From: Amycolatopsis pithecellobii
Lineage (GTDB): Bacteria; Actinomycetota; Actinomycetes; Mycobacteriales; Pseudonocardiaceae
Length of the DNA stretch: 64,000 bases
Assembly (NCBI RefSeq): GCF_009707865.1
Contig: NZ_WMBA01000015.1
Span: 59,082-123,081, forward strand
Reading direction: 5' to 3'
The position numbers and the translations under genes were made by a program. Below the pieces are notes generated by a model. It was not told where the DNA came from, searched no databases, and worked only from the letters and a program-made list of their open reading frames with translations. This document shows positions 56,363 through 64,000 of the stretch, one piece after another; the stretch's first letter is position 1, and every line of letters begins with the position of its first letter.

Positions 56363-57402
56363 CGGGCTCCCCGATCGCGGATCGTGGGATCCTCGCCCAC
56401 CTGAATGATCGTCTTGCCGAGGTTCTCCCCACGGAGCATGCCCCGGAACACCTTGGGCGCATTGGCTAGGCCCGACGTGATGTCCTCGAGGTAGGTGACC
56501 TGCCCGTCCCGGACCCACCTGGTCATGTCGGCGGCGAAGGACGTCGTCAGGGACTCTCGGAACTCGTCCTGGATGAACCCTCGGATGGTCAGGCTCTTGG
56601 TCAGCACGGTTCTCATCAGCGCCGGCGAGTGGGCCGGACCGGAGGTGGCTGCCGGGCCGTTGAGCGTGGCGATCAGGCCGCACACCGGCACCCGCGCGTA
56701 GGTGTTGAGCCGAGGCAGGACGGCGTCCCACACAGCGCCTCCGACGTTCTCGAAGTAGACGTCGATCCCGTCGGGTGCCGCAGCATCCAATGCCTCGCCG
56801 AGTTCCCCCACTTTGCGGTCGATGACTGCATCGAAGCCGAACCGGCGAGCGACTGCCTCCTTCGCCGCCCCTCCGACGATCCCCACCGTCCTCGCGCCGA
56901 GGGCCGAGGCGATCTGGCCGACCGTCGCGCCCACCGGCCCCGTCGCGGCAGCCACGACGAGGGTCTCACCCCGCTTCGGCTTCCCGATCGCGGTCACGCC
57001 CGCGTAGGCGGTGAAGCCCGGCATGCCCAGGACACCGAGCGCTGTCGTGATCGGCGCTACGGACGGATCCAGCCGGCGCACCTGGCTCGCCGTAGCCACG
57101 GCGAACTCCTGCCACCCTGAACCGGCGAGGACGACGTCCCCGGGAGCGAAGGCGTCGTCGGCCGACTCGACCACCTCGCTCACTGTCGCGCCGACCATGA
57201 CCGCGCCCAGTTCCACCGGATCCACATACGAACGAGCCGCGTTCATCCGCCCTCGCATGTACGGATCCAACGAGAGATAGATGGTGCGCAGAAGCAGTTC
57301 CCCACGCCCCAGTGTCGGTGTCGACGACGACTCCATTCGGAAATCGCCGTCTGCCGGTTCGCCGTCGGGCCGGGCTGCCAGGACGATTCTGGTGTTCTTC
57401 AC
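56359..57402 (-). CDS. Zinc-independent MDR family NADP-dependent oxidoreductase (CurA/PTGR-like)
   Basis: It has 347 residues. [12 protein letters not shown] is the family hallmark, [25 protein letters not shown] the NADP Rossmann site, and [18 protein letters not shown] the conserved active-site region. These enzymes reduce the C=C bond of enones such as curcumin or prostaglandin intermediates. Divergent from a TetR gene 124 nt away, with a flavin reductase-like partner downstream. Confidence 0.93.
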   Translation of the reverse strand: MKNTRIVLAARPDGEPADGDFRMESSSTPTLGRGELLLRTIYLSLDPYMRGRMNAARSYVDPVELGAVMVGATVSEVVESADDAFAPGDVVLAGSGWQEFAVATASQVRRLDPSVAPITTALGVLGMPGFTAYAGVTAIGKPKRGETLVVAAATGPVGATVGQIASALGARTVGIVGGAAKEAVARRFGFDAVIDRKVGELGEALDAAAPDGIDVYFENVGGAVWDAVLPRLNTYARVPVCGLIATLNGPAATSGPAHSPALMRTVLTKSLTIRGFIQDEFRESLTTSFAADMTRWVRDGQVTYLEDITSGLANAPKVFRGMLRGENLGKTIIQVGEDPTIRDRGAR

Positions 57403-57526
57403 GTGATGCGCCTCTCCTATGGACCGTTCAGCGGGTTACCGTTCGCGTCCGCATCGGCGCTGGACCCGCCGGTTCGCGCTCCCCCACGGGGTGCGACGAG
57501 GGCGCGTCCACGGATAGTCTCGACCC

Positions 57527-58114
57527 GTGTCGAAAGCCGCCCTCCCCGACGACGCCGCCGGCACGCGCACGCCGGAGCCACAGGGACGGGACGCGGCGGT
57601 TCGCTTGGCGCGCAAGTGGTTCATCAACAGCCAGCGCATCGAGATGCGGGCGCTCGCAGACGAGCTCGGCGTCAGCCGCATGACGATCAATCGCTGGGTC
57701 GGCAGCCGGGACCAGTTGATCGGGACGATCACCTGGGCCCTGGCCGAGAACGCGCTCGATCGCGCCCGGGACATGTCGACCGGATCGGGTGTCGAGGTCG
57801 TGGCGGGCACGCTCGAAGGATTCATCGCGACGGTGCTCGACGCGCCGTTCCAGCGGGCGTTCCTGCGTCAGGAGGGCGAGATCGCCCTTCGTATCCTGAC
57901 CACCCGCAGCAGTGACGTGCAGCGCAACTTCATCGCGTACGTGGCCGAGCTCCTGCGCGATGAGCTCCCGGAGAGCGCCGAGCGCATGCCGATAGAAGAC
58001 CTCGCCTATCTGTTGGTCCGCATCGCCGAGTCGTTCTGCTACGTCGACATGATCTGCGGCGGCGAGCCCGACGCGAGGAAGGTCGGCGTCGCGGTCCGAG
58101 TCCTGTTGACGTAG
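57527..58114 (+). CDS. TetR family regulator (QsdR-like)
   Basis: It has 195 residues. HTH: MRALADELGVSRMTINRWVGSRDQLIGTITWALAE, with the WVGSRDQL block of QsdR-type regulators instead of the usual YxHFxxK. The C-terminal ligand domain is helical. The gene lies between the divergent MDR operon and the esterase/acyl-CoA ligase operon. Two 24-bp palindromes just downstream are its likely targets. GTG start. Confidence 0.88.
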   Translation: MSKAALPDDAAGTRTPEPQGRDAAVRLARKWFINSQRIEMRALADELGVSRMTINRWVGSRDQLIGTITWALAENALDRARDMSTGSGVEVVAGTLEGFIATVLDAPFQRAFLRQEGEIALRILTTRSSDVQRNFIAYVAELLRDELPESAERMPIEDLAYLLVRIAESFCYVDMICGGEPDARKVGVAVRVLLT

Positions 58115-58209
58115 AGCCCGCGAGAGGTACGGCGGGCGGCGGACTGGACCAAGCATGGTGCGGACTCCTCGACCGAGAGCGGCCCGACGGCCGTGCAGCG
58201 TCATGAGCA

Positions 58210-58233
58210 TGTTACATGCTCGCCAATGTAACA
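58210..58233. promoter_or_regulatory. TetR-type operator 1
   Basis: TGTTACAT-N8-ATGTAACA, perfect 8-bp arms. The first of two equal sites between the TetR and esterase genes. Confidence 0.85.
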
Positions 58234-58292
58234 AGGAGCCGTCCGCGACGGCCGGTCCACGGCCATCGTGCGACCACCTGATCCAGGGTGCC

Positions 58293-58316
58293 TGTTACCT
58301 ATTGTCAAATGTAACA
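58293..58316. promoter_or_regulatory. TetR-type operator 2
   Basis: TGTTACCT-N8-ATGTAACA, one mismatch, same 8-nt spacer, 83 bp after operator 1 and 51 nt before the esterase start. Confidence 0.85.
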
Positions 58317-58366
58317 TCCCGACCTACAGTGACGGGCAATGTGACCGATACCACGATGAGGTGGGC

Positions 58367-59473
58367 ATGACTGCGATCCCGTTCCGAACCGCCCCCGTAT
58401 TGCCAGGCCGACTCGGCGACGATGCCCGCTCGCCCGTGAGCGACGAGCGCTTCTCCCCGGCGATGCTCGCCGGCCTCGCTGCCGTCGGACTCGACGTCAC
58501 CGGAGCGCCTCCGCCCGTCTCCTCGTCCGACGACCTCGAGACCGTGTTGGCGGCCGTCTGCGCCGCACACGACGGGTTCCAGACGCTGTACGAGACGATC
58601 GAGCTGTCCCTGCCCGGTGACAGCGACGACGTCGACGTGAGCACCGCGAGCATCACCGGGGTGGACGGCAATGAGATCACCCTGCACATCTTCCGACCGC
58701 GTGGCGTGGCCGGCCCGTTGCCCGGCGTCGTCTACGCGCACGGCGGCGGCATGGCGATCCTGACCACCGACAATCCGGTGCACCGCCGCTGGTGCACCGA
58801 CGTCGCCCTCGCCGGTGCGGTCGTCGTGATGGTCGATTTCCGCAATGCCTGCACCGCGGCGACCCACGATCCCTTCCCCGCCGGGGTCGAGGACTGCCTC
58901 GCCGGTGCAGTGTGGGTCCATGAGCACAGGGGCGAGCTCGGCCTCTCGTCGGTCGTCATCCAAGGTGAGTCGGGCGGCGGTAACCTGGCGATCGCCACGG
59001 CACTGCTCGCGAAGCGGCGGGGGATCGACGTTATCGACGGCGTCTACGCCAGCGTTCCGTACATCAGCGGTGGTTACGGGTGGGACCGCGAACGGCGACT
59101 CGCCGAGCTGCCTTCGTTGGTCGAGAACGACGGGTACTTCATCGAGACAGGCATGATGGATCTCCTCGTCCGTGCCTACGACCCGCACGGTGAGCACATC
59201 GAAGACCCCATCGCGTGGCCCTACTTCGCCACCGAAGAGGAGCTGCGCGGTCTACCGCCGTTCGTGATCTCGGTCAACGAGCTGGATCCACTGCGCGACG
59301 AGGGCATTGCCTTCGCCCGCAAGCTCGCGCGAGCCGGCGTCGCGGTGTCGGCACGGGTGAACCTGGGCATCGTCCACGCTGCCGAGGTCATCTTCCGCCA
59401 CTACGTCGGCGCCAGCACAGAGGCGGCAGTCGCCGACGTCGTGGGGTTCGCGAAGCGGGCGCGCGGGAACTGA
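58367..59473 (+). CDS. HSL-type alpha/beta hydrolase (esterase/lipase)
   Basis: It has 368 residues. VVYAHGGGMAILT is the HGGG oxyanion motif; nucleophile in VIQGESGGGNLAIATAL; Asp in NELDPLRDEG; His near LGIVHAAEV. This is the hormone-sensitive-lipase family. A 100-residue N-terminal cap precedes it. Two TetR boxes lie upstream; the acyl-CoA ligase follows 57 nt later, so ester cleavage followed by acid activation is a reasonable reading. Confidence 0.92.
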   Translation: MTAIPFRTAPVLPGRLGDDARSPVSDERFSPAMLAGLAAVGLDVTGAPPPVSSSDDLETVLAAVCAAHDGFQTLYETIELSLPGDSDDVDVSTASITGVDGNEITLHIFRPRGVAGPLPGVVYAHGGGMAILTTDNPVHRRWCTDVALAGAVVVMVDFRNACTAATHDPFPAGVEDCLAGAVWVHEHRGELGLSSVVIQGESGGGNLAIATALLAKRRGIDVIDGVYASVPYISGGYGWDRERRLAELPSLVENDGYFIETGMMDLLVRAYDPHGEHIEDPIAWPYFATEEELRGLPPFVISVNELDPLRDEGIAFARKLARAGVAVSARVNLGIVHAAEVIFRHYVGASTEAAVADVVGFAKRARGN

Positions 59474-59530
59474 CCGCAACCTCGGCCGACGCGTCCTCCG
59501 GAAGGCACGGCGACCCATGAAGGAAGGTAC

Positions 59531-61231
59531 GTGTCGCACAGTTCACCCGACACCCCCACACTTGCCCGGCTGGAGCAGTCCACCTCATTGTGCGAGGTTC
59601 TCCTCGCGACCGCGTCTTCGCGACTCGATCAGCCGGCCGTCCGGTCACACGAGTCGAAGGTCGTGTGGACATACCGCCAGATGCTGGCCCGCATCGGTGA
59701 GGTGGCGAGCCGTCTTCGGGAGCGAGGTGTCGGTCGCGGTGACGTCGTGGCCCTCATGTTGCGCAACCGGCCGGAGTTCCACGTCGTCGACGCCGCTGTC
59801 ATGTTCCTGGGCGCCGTGCCGTTCAGCCTCTACAACACGGCGCCGGCCGAGCAGCTGAGACACGTCCTCGTCGATTCCGGAGCACGCCTCCTCGTGACGG
59901 AACAAACCTTCTCGAGCGTGGTGGAGGCAACCCGACGACTGGACACTCCGCTGGAGCAGGTGCTGTTGATCGATCACACGTCCGCTGCCGACGAGGGGCT
60001 CGCGTCGGAGCTTGCCGCGGACACGACCGATTTCGACCTCTCGTCCGTAGGCGTGGGACCGGATGATCTCCTGACGTTGATCTACACGTCGGGAACCACG
60101 GGGCCGCCCAAGGGCGTCGAACTGACGCACCGTGGCATGCTCGAGCAGCTCCGTGGAGTGCATGCGTCCCTGCCGCTGAGCGGCGGCGGCCGCCAGATCA
60201 GCTTTCTGCCAGCGGCCCACGTGGCCGACCGATGGGCTTCGCACTACTCGGCCTTCATGACCTACGGCAATACGGTGACATCGGTCGCCGATGCGTCCCA
60301 GCTGTTCGATGCGATCGCGGAGGTCCGTCCGACGATCTTCGGCGCAGTTCCCCGGATCTGGGAGAAGCTCAAGGTCCGGGCAGAGGATGAATACGAACGC
60401 GACCTCGTCCCCGACGTACTCGAGAACCCGGCCCTCGCCGCCCACGTCCGCGAACGCCTCGGACTGGACGCTGCCACGTGGGTCAACACCGGCGCTGCGC
60501 CCACACCGCCGAGTGTCGTGGAGTTCTTCGACGCCGTCGGTCTTCCGCTCTGCGAGGTGCTGGGGATGTCGGAGGTGTCCTGTCTGGTCACGATCAGCAC
60601 GCCGACCAGCCGGCGGCCGGGAAGCGTCGGCAAGCCGTTGAGCGGCGTCGAACTTGCGCTCGCCGACGACGGTGAGCTTCTCGTTCGAAGCGCTCAAATC
60701 ATGCGCCGCTATCGTGGCCTGCCCGAGATGACGGCGGAAGCGATCGATGCGGACGGCTGGTTCCACACAGGTGACGTCGCGCGGATCGACGGAGACGGGT
60801 TCGTGTGGATCGTCGACCGCAAGAAAGAGCTCATCATCAACGCGGCCGGTAAGAACATGTCTCCGGCCAACATCGAGATGGCCGTGCTCACCGCTGGTCG
60901 TGCGATCAGCCAGGTGTGCGTCATCGGAGATCGGCGCCCCTACAACGTGTGTCTGGTCGTGCCGAATCGTGCGGCATTCGGCCCCGACGACACCGAGGCG
61001 ACAGTGTCAGCTGCTGTCCAGGCACAGGTCGACGCCGCGAACGCGGGTCTCGCTCGGGTCGAGCAGATCAAGAAGTTCGCCGTCCTGGACGCCGAGTGGC
61101 TGCCCGGCCACGAACTCACACCCACGATGAAGCTGCGCCGCCGAACGATCGATGACAAGTATTCCGGCGTGATCGAGGGCCTCTACCACCACGGGGATGG
61201 AAATGATGGCGCCTGGACGAGTAAGTCCTAA
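59531..61231 (+). CDS. Long-chain-type acyl-CoA synthetase (AMP-forming)
   Basis: It has 566 residues. P-loop LLTLIYTSGTTGPPKGVELTH; adenylation motifs GMSEVSC and GWFHTGDVARIDGDGFVWIVDRKKELIINAAGKNMSP; catalytic Lys region MKLRRRTI. Pattern is that of FadD15-type ligases activating fatty or aryl acids. GTG start after AAGGAAGG. The last residues (HHGDGNDGAWTSKS) run into the transposase remnant and may not be original. Confidence 0.93.
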   Translation: MSHSSPDTPTLARLEQSTSLCEVLLATASSRLDQPAVRSHESKVVWTYRQMLARIGEVASRLRERGVGRGDVVALMLRNRPEFHVVDAAVMFLGAVPFSLYNTAPAEQLRHVLVDSGARLLVTEQTFSSVVEATRRLDTPLEQVLLIDHTSAADEGLASELAADTTDFDLSSVGVGPDDLLTLIYTSGTTGPPKGVELTHRGMLEQLRGVHASLPLSGGGRQISFLPAAHVADRWASHYSAFMTYGNTVTSVADASQLFDAIAEVRPTIFGAVPRIWEKLKVRAEDEYERDLVPDVLENPALAAHVRERLGLDAATWVNTGAAPTPPSVVEFFDAVGLPLCEVLGMSEVSCLVTISTPTSRRPGSVGKPLSGVELALADDGELLVRSAQIMRRYRGLPEMTAEAIDADGWFHTGDVARIDGDGFVWIVDRKKELIINAAGKNMSPANIEMAVLTAGRAISQVCVIGDRRPYNVCLVVPNRAAFGPDDTEATVSAAVQAQVDAANAGLARVEQIKKFAVLDAEWLPGHELTPTMKLRRRTIDDKYSGVIEGLYHHGDGNDGAWTSKS

Positions 61232-61235
61232 CGGC

Positions 61236-61634
61236 GTGACGACCGATCTCAACACCCTCCTGACCGCACTGTAGGTCAAGATCGACGATTGGCTGGGCAA
61301 GTCCACCCGGACCGGGCGCGCACCGAAGTTGTCGGATGTTGAGCTGCTCACCCTGGCCGTGGCACAAGCCCTGCTCGGCGTCCGTTCGGAGGTTTGCTGG
61401 CTGCGGTTCGTGCCGCGAGCACTGCCCTGCGCTTTCCCGTACATCCCAGGTCAGCCCGGCTGCAACAAGCGCCTGCGCTCCGCGGTGTCCCTGATCTGGG
61501 GACTGCGCCTGCACCTCCCGCGAACTCGATGCCTGCGGCCCTCGTATCGCAACCGCACACCCCGGCCCGGCGAACACCTACTCAAACCGATCCAGCCACT
61601 GATCGAGTTCGGACTTACTCCTCTAGACCTCTAG
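61236..61634 (+). mobile_element. IS982-like transposase, inactivated
   Basis: TTDLNTLLTAL-stop-VKIDDWLGKSTRTGRAPKLSDVELLTLAVAQALLGVRSEVCWLRFVP...FPYIPGQPGCNKRLRSAVSL is the IS982 N-terminus with an in-frame TAG at 61272-61274. It then jumps to WGLRLHLP with about 60 residues, including the DDE core, deleted. Confidence 0.8.
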
Positions 61635-61767
61635 CTGCACTCGACAGTTGCTCGGCACTGCTCGCCGCCAAGGTCCACCCCCTTCACTCTGCTGCTGCTC
61701 CCCGGTTCTGGGGCGACCACGGCGAACTCAGTGCGTTCAAAGTTTCTCTACTTGTTCCTGGTCAGAC

Positions 61768-61977
61768 CCCTTACCCGGGCGTTCCCGCAGCGTTTCGACT
61801 CGCGTCGAAGACGCTGAGCCTGGAGGCGTTGCAAGCAACGCTGGCGAGCTGGCGCCGCATCGCGCGGATGACGCAGGCTGACCCGGCCGGGCATCGTCGG
61901 ATGCTGGAGCAGGCGAAGCGGACGCTGCGCACCCGCGAGCTGCCCGAAGGCGCGGTCGACCGCCTCGTCGCCGAAGG
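61768..61977 (+). pseudogene. DUF6247 antitoxin-like remnant
   Basis: SKTLSLEALQATLASWRRIARMTQADPAGHRRMLEQAKRTLRTRELPEGAVD is collinear with the C-terminal two thirds of the protein at 30607-30972. The N-terminal DIRAALLPEEVGEFDEAY block and any toxin partner are missing. Confidence 0.75.
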
Positions 61978-62044
61978 CGGCGGAGCCCGCTGCGCGCAGG
62001 GCCTCGAAGGAGAAGGACTCCTCGTCGAAGAGGAATTCCATCAT
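61957..62044 (-). pseudogene. Start of an alpha/beta hydrolase gene, truncated
   Basis: ATG 62042-62044, three bases after AGGAGG (62049-62054), reads MMEFLFDEESFSFEALRAAGSAAFGDEAV, like the N-terminus of FrsA/DHPON-hydrolase-type alpha/beta hydrolases. The frame then enters DNA antisense to the DUF6247 remnant. 62055-62354 holds nothing else I recognise. Confidence 0.45.
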
Positions 62045-62354
62045 GTGCCTCCTGCTCGATACAAACGGAACTGCTGCTGGCGAGGCGGTCCAGACCTTTC
62101 AGCTGCGGAAACAGAGAAGCGATGGAAAACGCTGCCGTTCCATGCAGTTCGGCGTCGTTCGATGCGGACGCCGTCCGGGGAGACGCGGTCACCGTGCACG
62201 CTCACGCCGTGATCACCGACGGCACGCAACAGGCCTCTCGCCGACGATGGGCACGAAGCGCTGCCGGCCGAGCCGGGTTCGTCGGACATGGCGGCGTCCA
62301 CCCGGCTGAGAACTACCGCGGAGCTGACCGGCGACCGGTCTGTGCGGACCCGGT

Positions 62355-63497
62355 CTACCGGTTCGCGGCTTCGCGAGCGGCGATCCGGCTCGTGCGACTG
62401 ACCGCGCGGGCCACCGTGTTGCGCACCACGAGGCCCGGCCGGGTGCGGGGCACCATGAGCCGGGAGATCAGACCGACGCGTCGCTGCCGTGGGCCTACTT
62501 CACGGCGGAGTCGCGACTCGTAGGCAGCGAAGGCGCGGGCGTGATCACCTGGGTGGGCGGCGAGCTCATCCGCGAGGGCGTACGCGCCCGCCATCGCGAT
62601 ACTGGACCCGTCGCCCAGCAGGGCTGTCGCTCCCGCCGCGTCCCCGAGTAGTACGACCCGTCCGCGGGACCACGACGGCATCCGGACGGTGGTCAGGGGA
62701 TCGAAGAACGGAGCCGGGTGGTCGAGGTACGCCGCCACGAGTTCCGGTGCCCGCCACCGCACGTCGGCGTAGGCGTCGGCCACTGTCTGCTTGTGCAGTG
62801 CGATGTTCTTGCGGTCGTGGGGTGCTAGCTGTGCGGCCCGGAAAGTGAAGATTGCGAGCGGGGTGGTCCGCGAGGGGTGGACGACCAGCATCCGGTTCGG
62901 CACGGTCAGCATCGTCATCTCGTTCGGGTCCTCGATGGCGTCGGGTTCCAACGGGACAGTCGCGCCATACAGACCCAGATCGCTCACGAACTGCCGCTCG
63001 GGTCCGAATACCAGGCGCCGTACCGTGGAGTGCATCCCGTCCGCACCGACCACCAAGTCGAAGCGCCGTGGCGCGGACCGCCGAAAGGTGACATCGACCC
63101 CGCCTCCGTCCTGGTCGAGAGCGGTGACCGTGTCGTCGAACAAGAACTCGGCCTTGGGCTGCGCCGACTGGTGGAGGACCTCGGACAGGTCGGCTCGGGT
63201 TACCTCAACCGTCGGCGCCTCGTCCGAGGTGAGCGGGAGCTGCAGGATTCGCCTGCCGCCGGGGTCGAGCAGGGTCAGCGACCGATTGCGCGTAGCGAGC
63301 CCGCGGAGCTGCGGGAGGATGCCCATGCGCTCGGCGACCGGGATCGCGGGCCCCTTCACGACGATCGCGCTACCGCCGGAGCGCAGCTGCCGGGCATGTT
63401 CGACGACCGTCGGCCGGTATCCATGCTGGGAGAGCCAGTATGCGAGTGCGGGCCCGGCGATTCCGGCACCGACTATCAGCACGTCGCGCTTCGTCAT
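62355..63497 (-). CDS. PHBH-fold FAD-dependent monooxygenase
   Basis: It has 380 residues. VLIVGAGIAGPALAYWLSQHGY (FAD ADP site), DLVVGADGMHSTVRRLVFG (DG motif), VVLLGDAAGATALLGDGSSIAMAGAYALADEL (FAD ribityl site). It resembles TetX-like and polyketide or drug hydroxylases. Substrate unknown. Divergent from an ArsR regulator with two strong palindromes between them, which suggests inducible expression. Confidence 0.92.
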   Translation of the reverse strand: MTKRDVLIVGAGIAGPALAYWLSQHGYRPTVVEHARQLRSGGSAIVVKGPAIPVAERMGILPQLRGLATRNRSLTLLDPGGRRILQLPLTSDEAPTVEVTRADLSEVLHQSAQPKAEFLFDDTVTALDQDGGGVDVTFRRSAPRRFDLVVGADGMHSTVRRLVFGPERQFVSDLGLYGATVPLEPDAIEDPNEMTMLTVPNRMLVVHPSRTTPLAIFTFRAAQLAPHDRKNIALHKQTVADAYADVRWRAPELVAAYLDHPAPFFDPLTTVRMPSWSRGRVVLLGDAAGATALLGDGSSIAMAGAYALADELAAHPGDHARAFAAYESRLRREVGPRQRRVGLISRLMVPRTRPGLVVRNTVARAVSRTSRIAAREAANR

Positions 63498-63554
63498 GAC
63501 GATGACCTCTCGGAGTGGCGATGACCAGGTCCCCGGCGCGCAGCAACCCGGGTC

Positions 63555-63578
63555 AAGGTACGATCAAATTCGTACCTT
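63555..63578. promoter_or_regulatory. ArsR-type operator 1
   Basis: AAGGTACGA-TCAAAT-TCGTACCTT: perfect 9-bp arms, between the divergent monooxygenase and ArsR genes. Confidence 0.88.
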
Positions 63579-63595
63579 AGTGAAGCACCTCATTG

Positions 63596-63617
63596 AGGTA
63601 CGATGCAAGTCGTACCT
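63596..63617. promoter_or_regulatory. ArsR-type operator 2
   Basis: AGGTACGA-TGCAAG-TCGTACCT: perfect 8-bp arms, same 6-nt spacer, centred 40 bp from operator 1 and 14 nt before the ArsR start. Confidence 0.88.
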
Positions 63618-63631
63618 GAAGGGGGTGTCGC

Positions 63632-63967
63632 GTGGCCACCATGAACCAGGTCGGGCCGGAGGCCGATGCGCAGGATCTGGGTGCGGTGTTTCGCGCCCTC
63701 GCCGACGAGCACCGTCGTTCGGTGATGACGGAGTTGGCCGCTGACCACAGCGACAGCGAACGGGGCTGCAACTCGTTCAATCTTCCGATCTCGAAGCAGA
63801 CCCAGACCCACCACTTCCGGGTCCTTCGCGAGGCGGGCCTCATTGACGAGATCGACTATGGCAACCGCAAGGGCATCCGACTACGACGCGCGGACATCGA
63901 GAAGAGGTTTCCCGGGCTGCTCGCACTCCTGAAAGCAGAGCCCCAAGGCGGTGCCCCTCCTCGCTGA
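63632..63967 (+). CDS. ArsR-type winged-helix regulator
   Basis: It has 111 residues. LGAVFRALADEHRRSVMTEL then SKQTQTHHFRVLREAGLIDEIDYGNRKGIRLRRADIEKRFPGLLALL is the ArsR/HTH_20 fold with recognition helix and wing. There is no cysteine metal box (only one Cys, in RGCNSF), so it probably senses an organic ligand. The GTG start is 15 nt from operator 2. Confidence 0.92.
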   Translation: MATMNQVGPEADAQDLGAVFRALADEHRRSVMTELAADHSDSERGCNSFNLPISKQTQTHHFRVLREAGLIDEIDYGNRKGIRLRRADIEKRFPGLLALLKAEPQGGAPPR

Positions 63968-64000
63968 GCACACCGGAGATCGCTGCGGGCGGGTGGGCGG

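Noticed and set aside
57527..59473. A quorum-quenching operon (QsdR with lactonase)
   Set aside because: The hydrolase is an HSL-type serine esterase, not a PTE-like or metallo-beta-lactamase lactonase.

Overview
The window is high-GC actinobacterial DNA. Gene content and order in the first 30 kb match the mycobacterial/pseudonocardial core arrangement (pth, rplY, prs, glmU, then mfd, mazG, lpqU-type gene, eno, DivIC/FtsB-type gene, DUF501, ppx). GTG/TTG starts and 4-nt start/stop overlaps are common. An Amycolatopsis-like member of the Pseudonocardiales is my best guess; this is inference, not a database match.

Layout. 1-30.3 kb is core chromosome. It holds translation and cell-wall precursor genes (pth, rplY, prs, glmU), a TPR-GGDEF protein, tRNA-Gln(TTG), a fatty-acid desaturase with a linked TetR regulator and a palindromic operator, a sugar-dehydrogenase lipoprotein, mfd, a SurA-like lipoprotein with mazG, an iron-regulated efeUOB operon with an IdeR/DtxR box, enolase, a divisome protein, DUF501, exopolyphosphatase, secreted and cytosolic proteases, a family-5 uracil-DNA glycosylase and a type II NADH dehydrogenase. 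It ends at a tRNA-Leu(TAA).

30.3-52.7 kb is an accessory island at the 3' end of that tRNA. A 31-nt stretch covering the tRNA 3' end recurs at 52,650, and a second tRNA 3' fragment lies at 31,428, so I read this as serial accretion of elements. Cargo includes a DUF6247 antitoxin with a frameshifted toxin, a DUF2637 (plasmid Spd-like) membrane protein and a lone 1272-residue protein ending in a PD-(D/E)xK nuclease domain. After a graveyard of broken genes and insertion sequences comes a catabolic cluster (38.9-49.7 kb): CMD-family protein, CrtI-like oxidoreductase, IclR regulator, alpha/beta hydrolase, NicC-like flavin monooxygenase, aldehyde dehydrogenase, class III aminotransferase, PLP decarboxylase and alanine dehydrogenase. 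Its promoters carry IclR-type boxes. Two 418-bp direct repeats flank the cluster. At the right edge is a serine recombinase that has lost its catalytic N-terminus.

52.7-64 kb is a second accessory zone. It has decayed genes (GlxA-type regulator, cupin, CutC, ABC ATPase, IS982-type transposase, a second DUF6247 copy) between small intact units, each with its own local regulator and visible operator: MerR with a short-chain dehydrogenase; TetR with an esterase and an acyl-CoA ligase (plus divergent MDR and flavin reductase genes); ArsR with a flavin monooxygenase. The pattern is of modular redox and lipid/xenobiotic cassettes acquired by transfer.
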